Positions 1 to 6,836 of a stretch of DNA of 10,348 nucleotides are shown piece after piece. The notes beneath the pieces are model-generated. The model was given only the letters and a program-made list of their open reading frames with translations, did not search any database and was not told the origin of the DNA. Position 1 is the first letter of the stretch, and each line of letters begins with the position of its first letter. The translations under genes and the position numbers were made by a program. This stretch comes from an uncultured Verrucomicrobiota bacterium (lineage in GTDB: Bacteria; Verrucomicrobiota; Kiritimatiellia; RFP12; UBA1067), in NCBI GenBank assembly GCA_946631345.1, contig CAMPAA010000102.1, forward strand, positions 1-10,348, given 5' to 3'.

Positions 1-576
1 CCAGCGGTCGTCGTAGCGGCTGGCCTTCACCTTCATTCCGCGCGTCCAGTAGGCGCGGTTGTCGTCCCGGATGTCGGCCACCGTGCCGAGCGGGTTGATG
101 ACGTACTGGTAGAGGCGGTTCCCCTTCTCGCTCGGGATGAACATGAATATCTCCACGTTGTCGTCGCCCCACACCGGCTGGTCGCGCTGGTCCCACTTGC
201 ACACCATCTTCGACATGTCCTGCCACAGCGTAGCCGCGACGTAGAGCCCCGTCTTGGAGTACAGCATGCGGATGTCGGTCTTGTACGGTATAGGCGTGGT
301 CGAGCGCACCGGGCACGGCGGCGGAACGCTCTTGGCCTTCTGCCAGACGGGCTTGGTCACGTCACCGTCAACCTCGAAATCCTCCACGTAAGCGGCAGGG
401 AACACCTCGTCCGTATCCACCACAGGCATGTGCCCTGCGCCCGCCGCCTCCTCTACGGCAGGCGCGAACGCCTGCCCCTCCTTCAGCACACCCACGTACG
501 CGCTCTTTGCGCTCTCCGCCGCAGCGACGCCGACGGCCACCGACGCGGCGCAGGCCAGAATCATCCTGAACCTCAT
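1..576 (-). CDS. Secreted CBM9-like (carbohydrate-binding family 9 type) protein, C-terminus outside window
   Basis: The first 192 codons are visible and the frame is open to the left edge. Residues 1-20 form a signal peptide (MRFRMILACAASVAVGVAAA, probable cleavage before E21). A Cys at residue 9 lies too early for a good lipobox. A low-complexity Ala/Glu/Val stretch follows. From about residue 64 (VEDFEVDGD) the sequence resembles the CBM9_1/DOMON-like sugar-binding fold. It shows the usual VW start at 77-78, a beta-rich LYVAATLW segment, and the hallmark WGDDNVEIFMFIP at 136-148. This is followed by YQYVINPLGTVAD. The ATG at 576 is chosen because AAGGAG (582-587) lies 5 nt upstream and a signal peptide follows at once. 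Proteins of this type are common in Kiritimatiellota and Lentisphaerota and usually act outside the cytoplasm. Whether a catalytic domain follows cannot be seen. The domain call is fairly secure; the exact role is unknown. Confidence 0.8.
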   Translation of the reverse strand, partial: MRFRMILACAASVAVGVAAAESAKSAYVGVLKEGQAFAPAVEEAAGAGHMPVVDTDEVFPAAYVEDFEVDGDVTKPVWQKAKSVPPPCPVRSTTPIPYKTDIRMLYSKTGLYVAATLWQDMSKMVCKWDQRDQPVWGDDNVEIFMFIPSEKGNRLYQYVINPLGTVADIRDDNRAYWTRGMKVKASRYDDRW

Positions 577-590
577 TTCAACTCCTTTCA

Positions 591-623
591 TTGACGGGCT
601 ATTTTACCACAAAAGCCGGTCAA
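591..623. repeat. Imperfect inverted repeat overlapping the CBM9-gene promoter
   Basis: On the plus strand the left arm is TTGACGGGCTATTTT (591-605) and the right arm is AAAAGCCGGTCAA (611-623), separated by ACCAC. The arms pair along their whole length except for one mismatch and one bulged A. The dyad covers the putative -10 of the CBM9 gene, as an operator would. It also lies 26 bp after the stop of the HU/DUF4469 gene, so it could form a hairpin at that transcript's end. No T-run follows on either strand, so a standard intrinsic terminator is not supported. Confidence 0.6.
601..609 (-). promoter_or_regulatory. Putative extended -10 promoter of the CBM9-like gene
   Basis: On the minus strand the sequence is TGG followed by TAAAAT (hexamer 601-606), an extended -10 element. 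No convincing -35 lies 17 nt upstream (GTGCGA at 624-629). A TTGACC at 618-623 is too close, with an 11-nt spacer. The predicted start would be near 594, giving a leader of about 18 nt that contains the AAGGAG ribosome-binding site. The weak -35 and the overlapping dyad would suit a regulated promoter. Confidence 0.45.
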
Positions 624-648
624 TCGCACGGGGTGTGGTTGCAGGTTT

Positions 649-1425
649 TCACCTCGGTGGTTTCCTGGCGGCGGCTGCGGGGTCTATGACCACGGCCAGG
701 TGGTGCTCGATGGGCGCAACCGACGGCGACATGCTGAAGCTGCGCGAACGCACGACCATCGAATACTCCCCTGCCGGCGGCAGTTCGTCGAACTCAAGGT
801 CTATCGTGCCTGCGGTGTTGGCGGTGATCCTCGGAACGTATGCCGTGCCGTCCCTGCGCGAGATGAACTGCACGCCTTCGTCAGGCCGATCCTGCGAGAT
901 CAGCATGTCAACGCCCGCCACGAGTATCCTGGACGGAGCGGTTATCACGTTCACGAGGAACGCCTTGTCGTCCGTCACGTTCATGTGCCTGTCGCTCACC
1001 GTATGCTCAAGCACGTTTACGGGCTTCAGCACCGGCAACCCGTCCCTTTTGGTCTGGGGCGTCTGCTTCGTGCGCGGGGCCTTGCGAATGACTCCGGTTG
1101 TGGTCGCGCGCACGACGATGCCGTTGCGCTCTGGATCGAACGGGGAGTTCTCGTAAGGGAAGGTGCCGGTTGCCTGGAGCGAGAACCGCACCGCCTCGAG
1201 ATTGACGTTGCATCCCTGCCGAAGAAGACTCATGATTGTCGTCCATGTGCGCGTAAGCAGATAGTGCACCGTTTCGGCCGGCATGCCGCCGTCTGCGGCA
1301 AGCATCTTCGCCAGCTGCAGCTGCCCGACGGTGCGGTTTGGGAGGATCTTTGCCGTCCACACGTCTCCAGCGCCCTTGCCGTGCCCGCCGACATGACGCG
1401 TCTTGAATCGCACTATATAGTCCAT
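649..1425 (-). CDS. HU-like DNA-binding domain protein with DUF4469 Ig-like C-terminal domain
   Basis: This is a complete 258-residue protein. Residues 1 to about 115 resemble the HU-like fold found in larger Bacteroidetes/PVC HU-domain proteins: a short beta start (MDYIVRFKTR), a helix with AETVHYLLTRTWTTIMSLLRQG (about 50-71), then strands NVNLEAVRFSLQATGTFP and NGIVVRATTTGVIRKAP (about 73-117). A Lys/Thr/Pro-rich linker (about 117-130) leads to a beta-rich domain (about 132-247) with ITANTAGTIDLEFDELPPAGEYSMVVRSRS, typical of DUF4469. The start at 1425 is supported by AAAGGCGG 5 nt upstream and a near-consensus promoter. There is no signal peptide, so it acts in the cytoplasm, probably on DNA. 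The gene stands alone in its transcription unit, 72 bp before the CBM9 gene. The target and function of this family are not established to my knowledge, so a nucleoid or regulatory role is inference. Confidence 0.78.
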   Translation of the reverse strand: MDYIVRFKTRHVGGHGKGAGDVWTAKILPNRTVGQLQLAKMLAADGGMPAETVHYLLTRTWTTIMSLLRQGCNVNLEAVRFSLQATGTFPYENSPFDPERNGIVVRATTTGVIRKAPRTKQTPQTKRDGLPVLKPVNVLEHTVSDRHMNVTDDKAFLVNVITAPSRILVAGVDMLISQDRPDEGVQFISRRDGTAYVPRITANTAGTIDLEFDELPPAGEYSMVVRSRSFSMSPSVAPIEHHLAVVIDPAAAARKPPR

Positions 1426-1457
1426 TTCAACCGCCTTTCTTTTGAATTACGCGGATC

Positions 1458-1486
1458 ATTATACCACACTCCCCGTTTGAAAGCAA
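1458..1486 (-). promoter_or_regulatory. Strong sigma70-type promoter of the HU/DUF4469 gene
   Basis: Minus-strand -35 TTGCTT (1481-1486), a 17-nt spacer (1464-1480) and a perfect -10 TATAAT (1458-1463) preceded by TGG (extended -10). The predicted start is near 1451, giving a leader of about 26 nt with the ribosome-binding site AAAGGCGG at 1431-1438. This is the best promoter in the window and sits 24 bp downstream of the 22-bp repeat array. Confidence 0.75.
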
Positions 1487-1509
1487 CATACCCCCCGATA
1501 CCGAGAAGC

Positions 1510-1680
1510 AAACCAAGTATTGGTTGGCAGTAAACTAATACTTGGTTTTATATAAACCAATACTTGGTTTGATGTAAACCAATACTTGGTTTGGTGGAAA
1601 CCAATACTTGGTTTTGTGGCAACCAATACTTGATTTTGTAGTGACTGATACATGGAAAGCATATGCCCAATACTTGGAAC
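1510..1680. repeat. Array of eight palindromic 17-mers at exact 22-bp period
   Basis: Units start at 1510, 1532, 1554, 1576, 1598, 1620, 1642 and 1664, with no drift in spacing. The consensus is AAACCAATACTTGGTTT, a dyad with 7-bp arms (AAACCAA / TTGGTTT) around a 3-bp centre. Units at 1554, 1576 and 1598 match it exactly. Those at 1532 and 1620 have one or two changes, and those at 1642 and 1664 are decayed. The unit at 1510 has the centre inverted (GTA instead of TAC), so it reads in the opposite orientation. The 5-bp linkers vary (tatat, gatgt, ggtgg, tgtgg, tgtag). The 22-bp period is close to two helical turns. No open frame is conserved, since 22 is not a multiple of 3. The array lies between the end of the sugar operon and the HU-gene promoter. 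Confidence 0.93.
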
Positions 1681-1683
1681 GGT

Positions 1684-1755
1684 GCTCAGAACCGGGAGGT
1701 TTGCACGTCGCTAACGGCATGGACCGTGGTTTGATCCGCGCCTCCCGGCTTGAGC
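1684..1755. repeat. Large GC-rich inverted repeat after the sugar operon
   Basis: The left arm GCTCAGAACCGGGAGG (1684-1699) pairs with the right arm CCTCCCGGCTTGAGC (1741-1755) as an 8-bp and a 5-bp stem with a small internal bulge. They enclose a 41-nt loop with a minor ACGG/CCGT hairpin. It begins 20 nt after the stop codon of the epimerase gene in the direction of transcription. It is well placed to end or protect the operon transcript, but no U-tract follows, so it is not a canonical intrinsic terminator. It directly abuts the 22-bp repeat array, with a 3-bp gap. Confidence 0.75.
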
Positions 1756-1774
1756 ATCAATGGCTATCCGTCTG

Positions 1775-2917
1775 TTATGCTTTAAGCGCTTCGCAGCATT
1801 CCATCAGCCGTCGCGGAAGATGGAAGAATCCCTTGCGGACGTTCCCCTTGTAGGTGTGGATGCGACGGCCCTCCACAGGTGCATACGCAAACCATTCCGG
1901 GAACTCAGGGTCGCGGAAGTTCGCCCAGCCGTAGGCATCCACAAGCATGAACCTTTCAAGGAAACGCCTGTCGCCCGTGAGCCGCCATCCGCGCAGCATC
2001 GCCGTCGCCGCCTCGCAGTTGGCCCACCAGGTCTTGAGCATCCAGTCGGTCTTGTCCACGGGCAAACCGCATGCGTCGCGGTACACGAACCCTCCTCCGA
2101 AGTCCGCATCCCATCCGAAGTCGAACATCCTCAGCGCAATGTCGCGCGCAAACGCCAGATGCCCGCCATCGCCGGACTGCATGATATGGCCGAACAGGAA
2201 GTTCATCGCCTCAACGGTGTGGCCGGAATTGACAAACCGCCCATACTGGGAGCCGAGGTCGAACGACCAGTCGCTGCGCACCCGTTCCAGCATGAGCCCC
2301 GTATCAGGCTCGACGAAACGCCGCATCTCGCGCGCAAGCGAATCGGCCACTTCCGTGAACGCACCGTCAAACGCCGCGTTGAACACGTTCATCACGTTAA
2401 GGCCGATAACGCGATGCGCCAGCTGCCTGTACTTCGTCTCGTGCGCTTCCGCAAGACGCCTGTACGCGGCCCAGCACGACATGGCCTCGTCGCGATACCG
2501 CTCGTCCCCTGTGGCGCGGAAGAGTTCGGCGCAGGCCATCGCGGCAAAGCCGTTGGTGAACACCTCCGTGCCGTCAGCCGCAAGCATCCGCTCGCTCCCG
2601 TCGCGGTTCAGTCGCGTGCAGTAAGAACCGTCTTCCAGCCGCCCCTTCGCCAGGAGGAAATCGTAGCCATGACGGGAGAGGTCCACCCATTCTGGATTGG
2701 TGCGGCCTCTGTTGTTGAGTGCCGCGAACATATAGACTTCGCGCCACTCCATCCACATATCCTTGAACGTGTCGTAGACGCCGCCGTCTCGGTCAAGGCA
2801 ATGGAGATAGCCGCCGCACTCCCTGTCTATGGAATGATCCACCCAGAACGGCACGATCCGATCATACAGTTCGGCGGCGTATCGTGCGCGCAACTCGTCC
2901 GGATTCCATTCCGTCAT
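1775..2917 (-). CDS. N-acylglucosamine 2-epimerase (AGE/RenBP family) protein
   Basis: A 380-residue cytoplasmic protein of the usual length for the alpha/alpha-barrel AGE family, which interconverts C2 epimers such as GlcNAc and ManNAc. Visible family features include WVDHSIDRECGGYLHCLDRDG near the N-terminus and the active-site Arg in EWREVYMFAAL (R59). Also present are SGHTVEAMNFL (catalytic-type H233), KTWWANCEA (295-303) and the C-terminal FHLPRRLMECCEAL with the second catalytic-type His (H366). The last motif resembles renin-binding protein closely. The extra His typical of cellobiose 2-epimerases (MHLxEA) is Asn in VMNVFNAAF, which favours an N-acylglucosamine-type over a cellobiose-type enzyme. 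The start at 2917 overlaps the upstream stop as ATGA and has GGAGG 4 nt upstream. An in-frame ATG at 2944 would add nine residues inside the upstream gene and lacks support. It is the last gene of a four-gene operon. The exact substrate is uncertain. Confidence 0.88.
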   Translation of the reverse strand: MTEWNPDELRARYAAELYDRIVPFWVDHSIDRECGGYLHCLDRDGGVYDTFKDMWMEWREVYMFAALNNRGRTNPEWVDLSRHGYDFLLAKGRLEDGSYCTRLNRDGSERMLAADGTEVFTNGFAAMACAELFRATGDERYRDEAMSCWAAYRRLAEAHETKYRQLAHRVIGLNVMNVFNAAFDGAFTEVADSLAREMRRFVEPDTGLMLERVRSDWSFDLGSQYGRFVNSGHTVEAMNFLFGHIMQSGDGGHLAFARDIALRMFDFGWDADFGGGFVYRDACGLPVDKTDWMLKTWWANCEAATAMLRGWRLTGDRRFLERFMLVDAYGWANFRDPEFPEWFAYAPVEGRRIHTYKGNVRKGFFHLPRRLMECCEALKA

Positions 2918-5094
2918 TTGGCCTCCAGCATGATCGACTGCCAAGGCCTGAGAGAGAATTTCGCCGTCGCACCGGCGGTCTCAACGTCTGTGCCGCCGCA
3001 CAGGAAAGGCGCGACAGCGGACGCTTCCGGCACTGCAATCTCCACATGGCGCGCTTCCCATCCGGGATTGGTGAAGGTCAGTATCTTAGAGCCGTCCCTG
3101 CGGCACACAAGCTCCGCGACACGGACGCGCGGGCACTGAGCATCGTCCTCCCCCTTGATGCTCACAAACGGCTTCACGCCGCAGGATGCGAGAGCCCGCG
3201 TGACGAAACGCCGCAGCGGCGCATTGCCGCCGTTGTGGGCATACCCGGCGAAGGCGCTGAACGCGAACCCATACGCCTCTCCCCTGCCGAACCTGTTGCG
3301 CAGAATGAGCGGGCGGCCGGAATCCCGCTCCAGCACTTCAGCCGTTGTCGGGGTGAGGATGCTGAGGAAGTCATTCACCGCGATTCCATAGGGATTGCTC
3401 TTTGGCAGGAGACACTCGTGCTCAAGATGCTGGTCTTCGTCTTTCTCGAATCCGAAAACCTCGTCAAGTCCGCCTCCTGGCAGCATCCGCCATGCGCGCC
3501 CGTCGGATTGCTTGAACGCGAGATTGTGGTCGGCGATCACGATGCCGCCGTTCGCCACAAAGCGGCGGATGCCGTCACATGTCGCCTTGTCGAGCGTATA
3601 GGCGAACGGAAGCACAAGCGCGCGCAGTTCCGGGGAGAGTCCGTCGCGTATCATGTCCGCGCTGACGATCTGCGGCGTGACATGGGCGTCGAGCAGCACT
3701 CGAAGCGCGCCGATCTCGCCGTCGAGGACGTGCTTGGAAACGCCGTCGGTATCCGTAAACGCCACGTTGGAATGAAGGACCGCCACCTGCGGCCTACGGA
3801 CAGCGTCCGCGAGACGTTTGCCAAGAGCCGCGATATCCGCCGCATTGCGACCGGCGGCGATTGCGCGCGGCAGCGGCTTGCCGTCGGCGCGGCACATGCC
3901 ATAGGTGCCGGCCTCGAAATCGGTGAAGCGCGGCCGCCAGCACCAATACATTACGCCTCTCGCACCCATGCCCGCCGCCTGTATGGCCTCGCTGACGACC
4001 TCGTCAACGCATGGCGTGGGATGCGGGTACGTGTAGGCGCGGCTTCCTCCCGTCTGTTCAACCACAAAGAACGATTTGCCTTCGCGCGCCGCCACCGACG
4101 CCGCCACGGTCAGCGAAAGCTCCACGTCAAGGCCAGGACGGAGAAAGCAGCTGGAGCCCACTATGTCCGCCGAACGGCCGAGCGCCCAAACGTCGTTGAC
4201 CAGCCCTCCACCCGTCGGGAACGTGAACGTCTCGACTATCGTCGGCTGCACGGCGCCGCCATTCTTGAGGATGGAATCCGCGTTCTTGATGTGCCGCGCA
4301 AAATTGGACGCCATGAAGTGCGCCCAGTCGCTCCATGCGGCATAGCCGCCGCGATGCCCGAATGCGCCGCGCGGCGGGCGCACGGAATCGAAACCCGCGA
4401 AATCGACCGGGCCTTCGGTGCTCCACGCCATGTTCAGCCGGTCGATGGTGCCGTACTTCTTCTCGACCCATGCGCGGAACCGTTTCAGGGTGTGCTCGCA
4501 GAAGCAGATGGGCTTGCCGCGGCCGCCCGAAAGCATCGGCTCGCCCCATACGACCCATCCCGCCACGCGTCTGTCGCCACTGTAGCGTTCCGCAAGCGCG
4601 CGCAGGAACTTCTCCGCGAGCTTCCAGTACCATGGGTCGTCAAGGCAGGGTATGTTGTGGATGCTCTTCATATCCACGCCATCGCCGTTCACGTCTACGC
4701 ACCCCCGTCCGGCATATTCGTTCTCCATCCATGCCGGCATGTGGTACCCGACGGTGTTCTGAGTGGCCACATTGAGGATGGCAAGTATTCCGTTGGTCTC
4801 GCACAGGTCGAGCAGCAGGTCGATCTGCGAGAAGTCGTACACACCCTTCGCCTTCTCGATACGGCTCCATTCGCAGAACCCATGAAGGCATGTGTAGCCA
4901 AGTTCACGCATCTTCGCGATGTCCGCAGGCCATTCGGACACATCCGGCCCATCCGTGCGGCAAAATGGGGCGTACATGTTGCCGACAACCACCCTGTCGG
5001 CGGCGACCCGAAGGTCGTCCGCCCATGCACCCGACACACCGGCCAGCAGCAGACCAGCTGCGGCCATCGCATTCATCCGTTTCCTCATGTTCAT
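2914..5094 (-). CDS. Secreted GH42-like glycoside hydrolase (beta-galactosidase-type)
   Basis: A 726-residue protein. Residues 1-25 are a signal peptide with an AWA cleavage site before D26. Residues of about 35-430 form a clan GH-A TIM barrel like GH42: the N-terminal GNMYAPF, then CEWSRIEKAKGVYDFSQIDLLLDLC, the acid/base region VAGWVVWGEP with E185, the GH42-typical FRAWVEKKYGTIDRLNMAWS (206-225), and the probable nucleophile E346 in FFVVEQTGG. Residues of about 434-635 match the GH42 trimerisation, class I GATase-like domain (QVAVLHSNVAF...LRALVLPFAYTLD...IRRFVANGGIVIADHN). A short beta domain ends the chain. The usual Asn before the acid/base Glu is Gly here (GE instead of NE), so specificity may differ from classical beta-galactosidase. 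The start at 5094 overlaps the upstream stop by 4 nt with AAGGAG 8 nt before. It probably acts in the periplasm or outside the cell. Confidence 0.85.
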   Translation of the reverse strand: MNMRKRMNAMAAAGLLLAGVSGAWADDLRVAADRVVVGNMYAPFCRTDGPDVSEWPADIAKMRELGYTCLHGFCEWSRIEKAKGVYDFSQIDLLLDLCETNGILAILNVATQNTVGYHMPAWMENEYAGRGCVDVNGDGVDMKSIHNIPCLDDPWYWKLAEKFLRALAERYSGDRRVAGWVVWGEPMLSGGRGKPICFCEHTLKRFRAWVEKKYGTIDRLNMAWSTEGPVDFAGFDSVRPPRGAFGHRGGYAAWSDWAHFMASNFARHIKNADSILKNGGAVQPTIVETFTFPTGGGLVNDVWALGRSADIVGSSCFLRPGLDVELSLTVAASVAAREGKSFFVVEQTGGSRAYTYPHPTPCVDEVVSEAIQAAGMGARGVMYWCWRPRFTDFEAGTYGMCRADGKPLPRAIAAGRNAADIAALGKRLADAVRRPQVAVLHSNVAFTDTDGVSKHVLDGEIGALRVLLDAHVTPQIVSADMIRDGLSPELRALVLPFAYTLDKATCDGIRRFVANGGIVIADHNLAFKQSDGRAWRMLPGGGLDEVFGFEKDEDQHLEHECLLPKSNPYGIAVNDFLSILTPTTAEVLERDSGRPLILRNRFGRGEAYGFAFSAFAGYAHNGGNAPLRRFVTRALASCGVKPFVSIKGEDDAQCPRVRVAELVCRRDGSKILTFTNPGWEARHVEIAVPEASAVAPFLCGGTDVETAGATAKFSLRPWQSIMLEAK
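2922..2926 (-). promoter_or_regulatory. Ribosome-binding site deciding the epimerase start
   Basis: GGAGG on the minus strand lies 4 nt upstream of the ATG at 2917, inside the last codons of the GH42-like gene. The start shares bases with the preceding stop codon (ATGA). This favours 2917 over the in-frame ATG at 2944 and indicates translational coupling. Confidence 0.8.
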
Positions 5095-6836
5095 TTTCCG
5101 TTCTCCTTGTCCTTCTCTTCGAATAGCTCTTTGAGCGCCACCTGTATCGGGCTTGGGTCTTCTCCGCCCCAGTCGTTGCGCTCCACGTAACCGACGGCTG
5201 CAAAGAGACGTTCAGCGGCCTCCTCGTACCGTATCCCGCCCAACTCCACCAGCAGGCGTATTCCCCGGTCGATCAGCTTCTTGTTCGAGACCGACACCCA
5301 GCTCATCCAATTGCCCGTGATGCGCCCCATTGAGACCATAGTGCCGGTTGAAAGGCAGTTGAACGCCAGCTTGACCACAAGGTGCTTCCAGACTTCGAGC
5401 GGCGAACCGGCTATGGGCATGGCTATATGTATGTCGCCGGCATCTTCAGGGCCGATATGAAAATACACCCTCTCCGGCCAGGCGGCGGCGAGGCGTTCTG
5501 CCGCAGCCAGGAAGTCAGCAGGCCTGTCGCCGACGGTAAGCGTCACCGCAACGGCGCGGCTGTAGCCCTTGATACGTTCGGGAGCCGGTTCGTTGCCGAT
5601 CATGTACGTCAGCAGATCGGAATAGCCGATGGCGGGTGGAGAATCGATGAACCGTTGCGGCATGCCGAGGCGGCGGGCGTCTTCCGACGTGAACGCAAGG
5701 CAACGCGGGTGGCGGCGCATCATTCCGCTCCAGCAACGCTCAGTGGGATAGAGCGGATTTTTCACAAAAGACCAGCTCTGAGCAAGCGCAGCATCGCGAC
5801 TGGAGCGAATTGGCGGTATCATGAATGTGGGCGAGCGTTCCGTGTTGTCCGTAAACAGGTCGAGCATGCACGTGTCGGCGAGATAGGTGATCAATCCATG
5901 CGCCTCGTATACGGATCGCTCAAAGTCGATCGCGGCCACGAGCCCGGCCCTCCCTCCCTCGCTCTCAAGGCCTGAGAGCAGCCTTTCGAACGCAGCCGTG
6001 TAATCAGGGGACGTCTCATTCGCGAAGCGCGGCATCACGCGGCAGAGCGCCGCCTCAAGCGCACACGAGCACAGCAGCTGTTCGGAGGATGTAGCCTGCA
6101 TTCTCGTAGAGCCAGCGACCGACATCGCTCCGCAGTAGAGATCGATCACTGTCACCCGTGGGTTGTCAATCGCCTCGCGACATCTGTCAAGATGGCTTCT
6201 CAGAAGATCCGTCGGATTGTTGAACACGAGATAGCACTTCGCACCATGCTCTGCCGCGTAGGCGAGCGATCCGAGAACGGACGACGTCTCGCCGCCCTCG
6301 GTGATCGCTACGAACGTGTCGCCATCACCCACCTTCAGCGCCGCCGCCTGGTTGCGCCCGCCTTCCGCGAAGTCCTCGAAGAACTCGACAGAGCGGATGA
6401 GCGCGAAATCGCCGCCCGTCATGATGGATGCCGCGCGGTCGGCAAGCGACATCTCGTCTGCCGTCAATTCGGCTGCACGACGATGAAAGAAGTCTCGCCA
6501 CATTGATTCGAGCAGGATGGAGAGGCGACCGGTCGCGCCACAGCCGGAGAACACGATACGGCCCGTCGGCGCAGAGACGGAGCGCACGATGTCGGCAACG
6601 AGGCTTTCAAAGGCTGCGGACGCGAAAACGTGGCGCATCGTGATCGCAATCTGCCTGTCGCCGCGCTGAAGGCACTGCACGCCAGCCTTCGTCGAGCGCC
6701 GGAAATCCTCCTCAAGCGTCGCCGTGATCGGGTTTGAACATTCCGTCGGCAGAAAACCAAGCTGGAACTGCCTTTCATTCTCGACGAAGTCCCTTGCCTT
6801 CGCCCTTGCCGCATCGTCTATCGTTGGTCTATCCAT
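5091..6836 (-). CDS. Double-SIS protein of the MurQ/glucokinase regulatory protein (GKRP) family
   Basis: A 581-residue cytoplasmic protein, about twice the length of a MurQ etherase and close to animal GKRP. The first SIS domain (about 65-270) has SGCGATGRLS (97-106), TEGGETSSVLGS (179-190) and the MurQ-type GSTRMQATSSEQ (242-253). The second half (about 300-500) is a diverged SIS domain. It ends in CLSTGTMVSMGRITGNWMSW and SVSNKKLIDRGIRLL (515-529), a segment shared by MurQ and GKRP. By my alignment from memory, MurQ catalytic Glu114 corresponds to E154 here, but Glu83 corresponds to M112. Etherase activity on MurNAc-6-phosphate is therefore doubtful, and sugar-phosphate sensing or another reaction is possible. 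The ATG at 6836 overlaps the MFS gene end by 8 nt. Its own ribosome-binding site is poor (AGGA about 12 nt away), so translation probably depends on coupling. It is the second gene of the operon. Confidence 0.83.
   Translation of the reverse strand: MDRPTIDDAARAKARDFVENERQFQLGFLPTECSNPITATLEEDFRRSTKAGVQCLQRGDRQIAITMRHVFASAAFESLVADIVRSVSAPTGRIVFSGCGATGRLSILLESMWRDFFHRRAAELTADEMSLADRAASIMTGGDFALIRSVEFFEDFAEGGRNQAAALKVGDGDTFVAITEGGETSSVLGSLAYAAEHGAKCYLVFNNPTDLLRSHLDRCREAIDNPRVTVIDLYCGAMSVAGSTRMQATSSEQLLCSCALEAALCRVMPRFANETSPDYTAAFERLLSGLESEGGRAGLVAAIDFERSVYEAHGLITYLADTCMLDLFTDNTERSPTFMIPPIRSSRDAALAQSWSFVKNPLYPTERCWSGMMRRHPRCLAFTSEDARRLGMPQRFIDSPPAIGYSDLLTYMIGNEPAPERIKGYSRAVAVTLTVGDRPADFLAAAERLAAAWPERVYFHIGPEDAGDIHIAMPIAGSPLEVWKHLVVKLAFNCLSTGTMVSMGRITGNWMSWVSVSNKKLIDRGIRLLVELGGIRYEEAAERLFAAVGYVERNDWGGEDPSPIQVALKELFEEKDKENGK

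Noticed and set aside
700..1533. A 277-codon plus-strand open frame opposite the HU/DUF4469 gene
   Set aside because: It runs through the HU promoter and into the repeat array and has no recognisable domain.
1510..1680. CRISPR array
   Set aside because: Linkers of 5 bp are far too short for spacers, the repeats are 17 bp, and no cas gene is present.
1459..1720. Small minus-strand frames (61-67 codons) with repeated KPSIG/TKYW-like peptides
   Set aside because: They are only translations of the 22-bp array. The period is not a multiple of 3, so the peptide changes frame from copy to copy.
1684..1755. Integron attC site (GTTAGC-like core on the minus strand)
   Set aside because: The consensus R' and R'' boxes do not both match, and no integrase or cassette structure is visible.
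2918..2944. Upstream in-frame start for the epimerase (MAVDHAGGQ)
   Set aside because: It lies inside the GH42-like gene without a ribosome-binding site. The ATG at 2917 has GGAGG and the ATGA overlap.
1760..3139. A 459-codon plus-strand open frame opposite the epimerase
   Set aside because: It is a shadow of the AGE gene, with no motif and a composition typical of antisense frames.
2884..5190. A 768-codon open frame on the plus strand, longer than the GH42-like gene opposite it
   Set aside because: It is antisense to a gene with clear domains and a signal peptide. Its translation is rich in Arg, His, Pro and Ala with no recognisable motif, as expected from the codon bias of a GC-rich gene read backwards.
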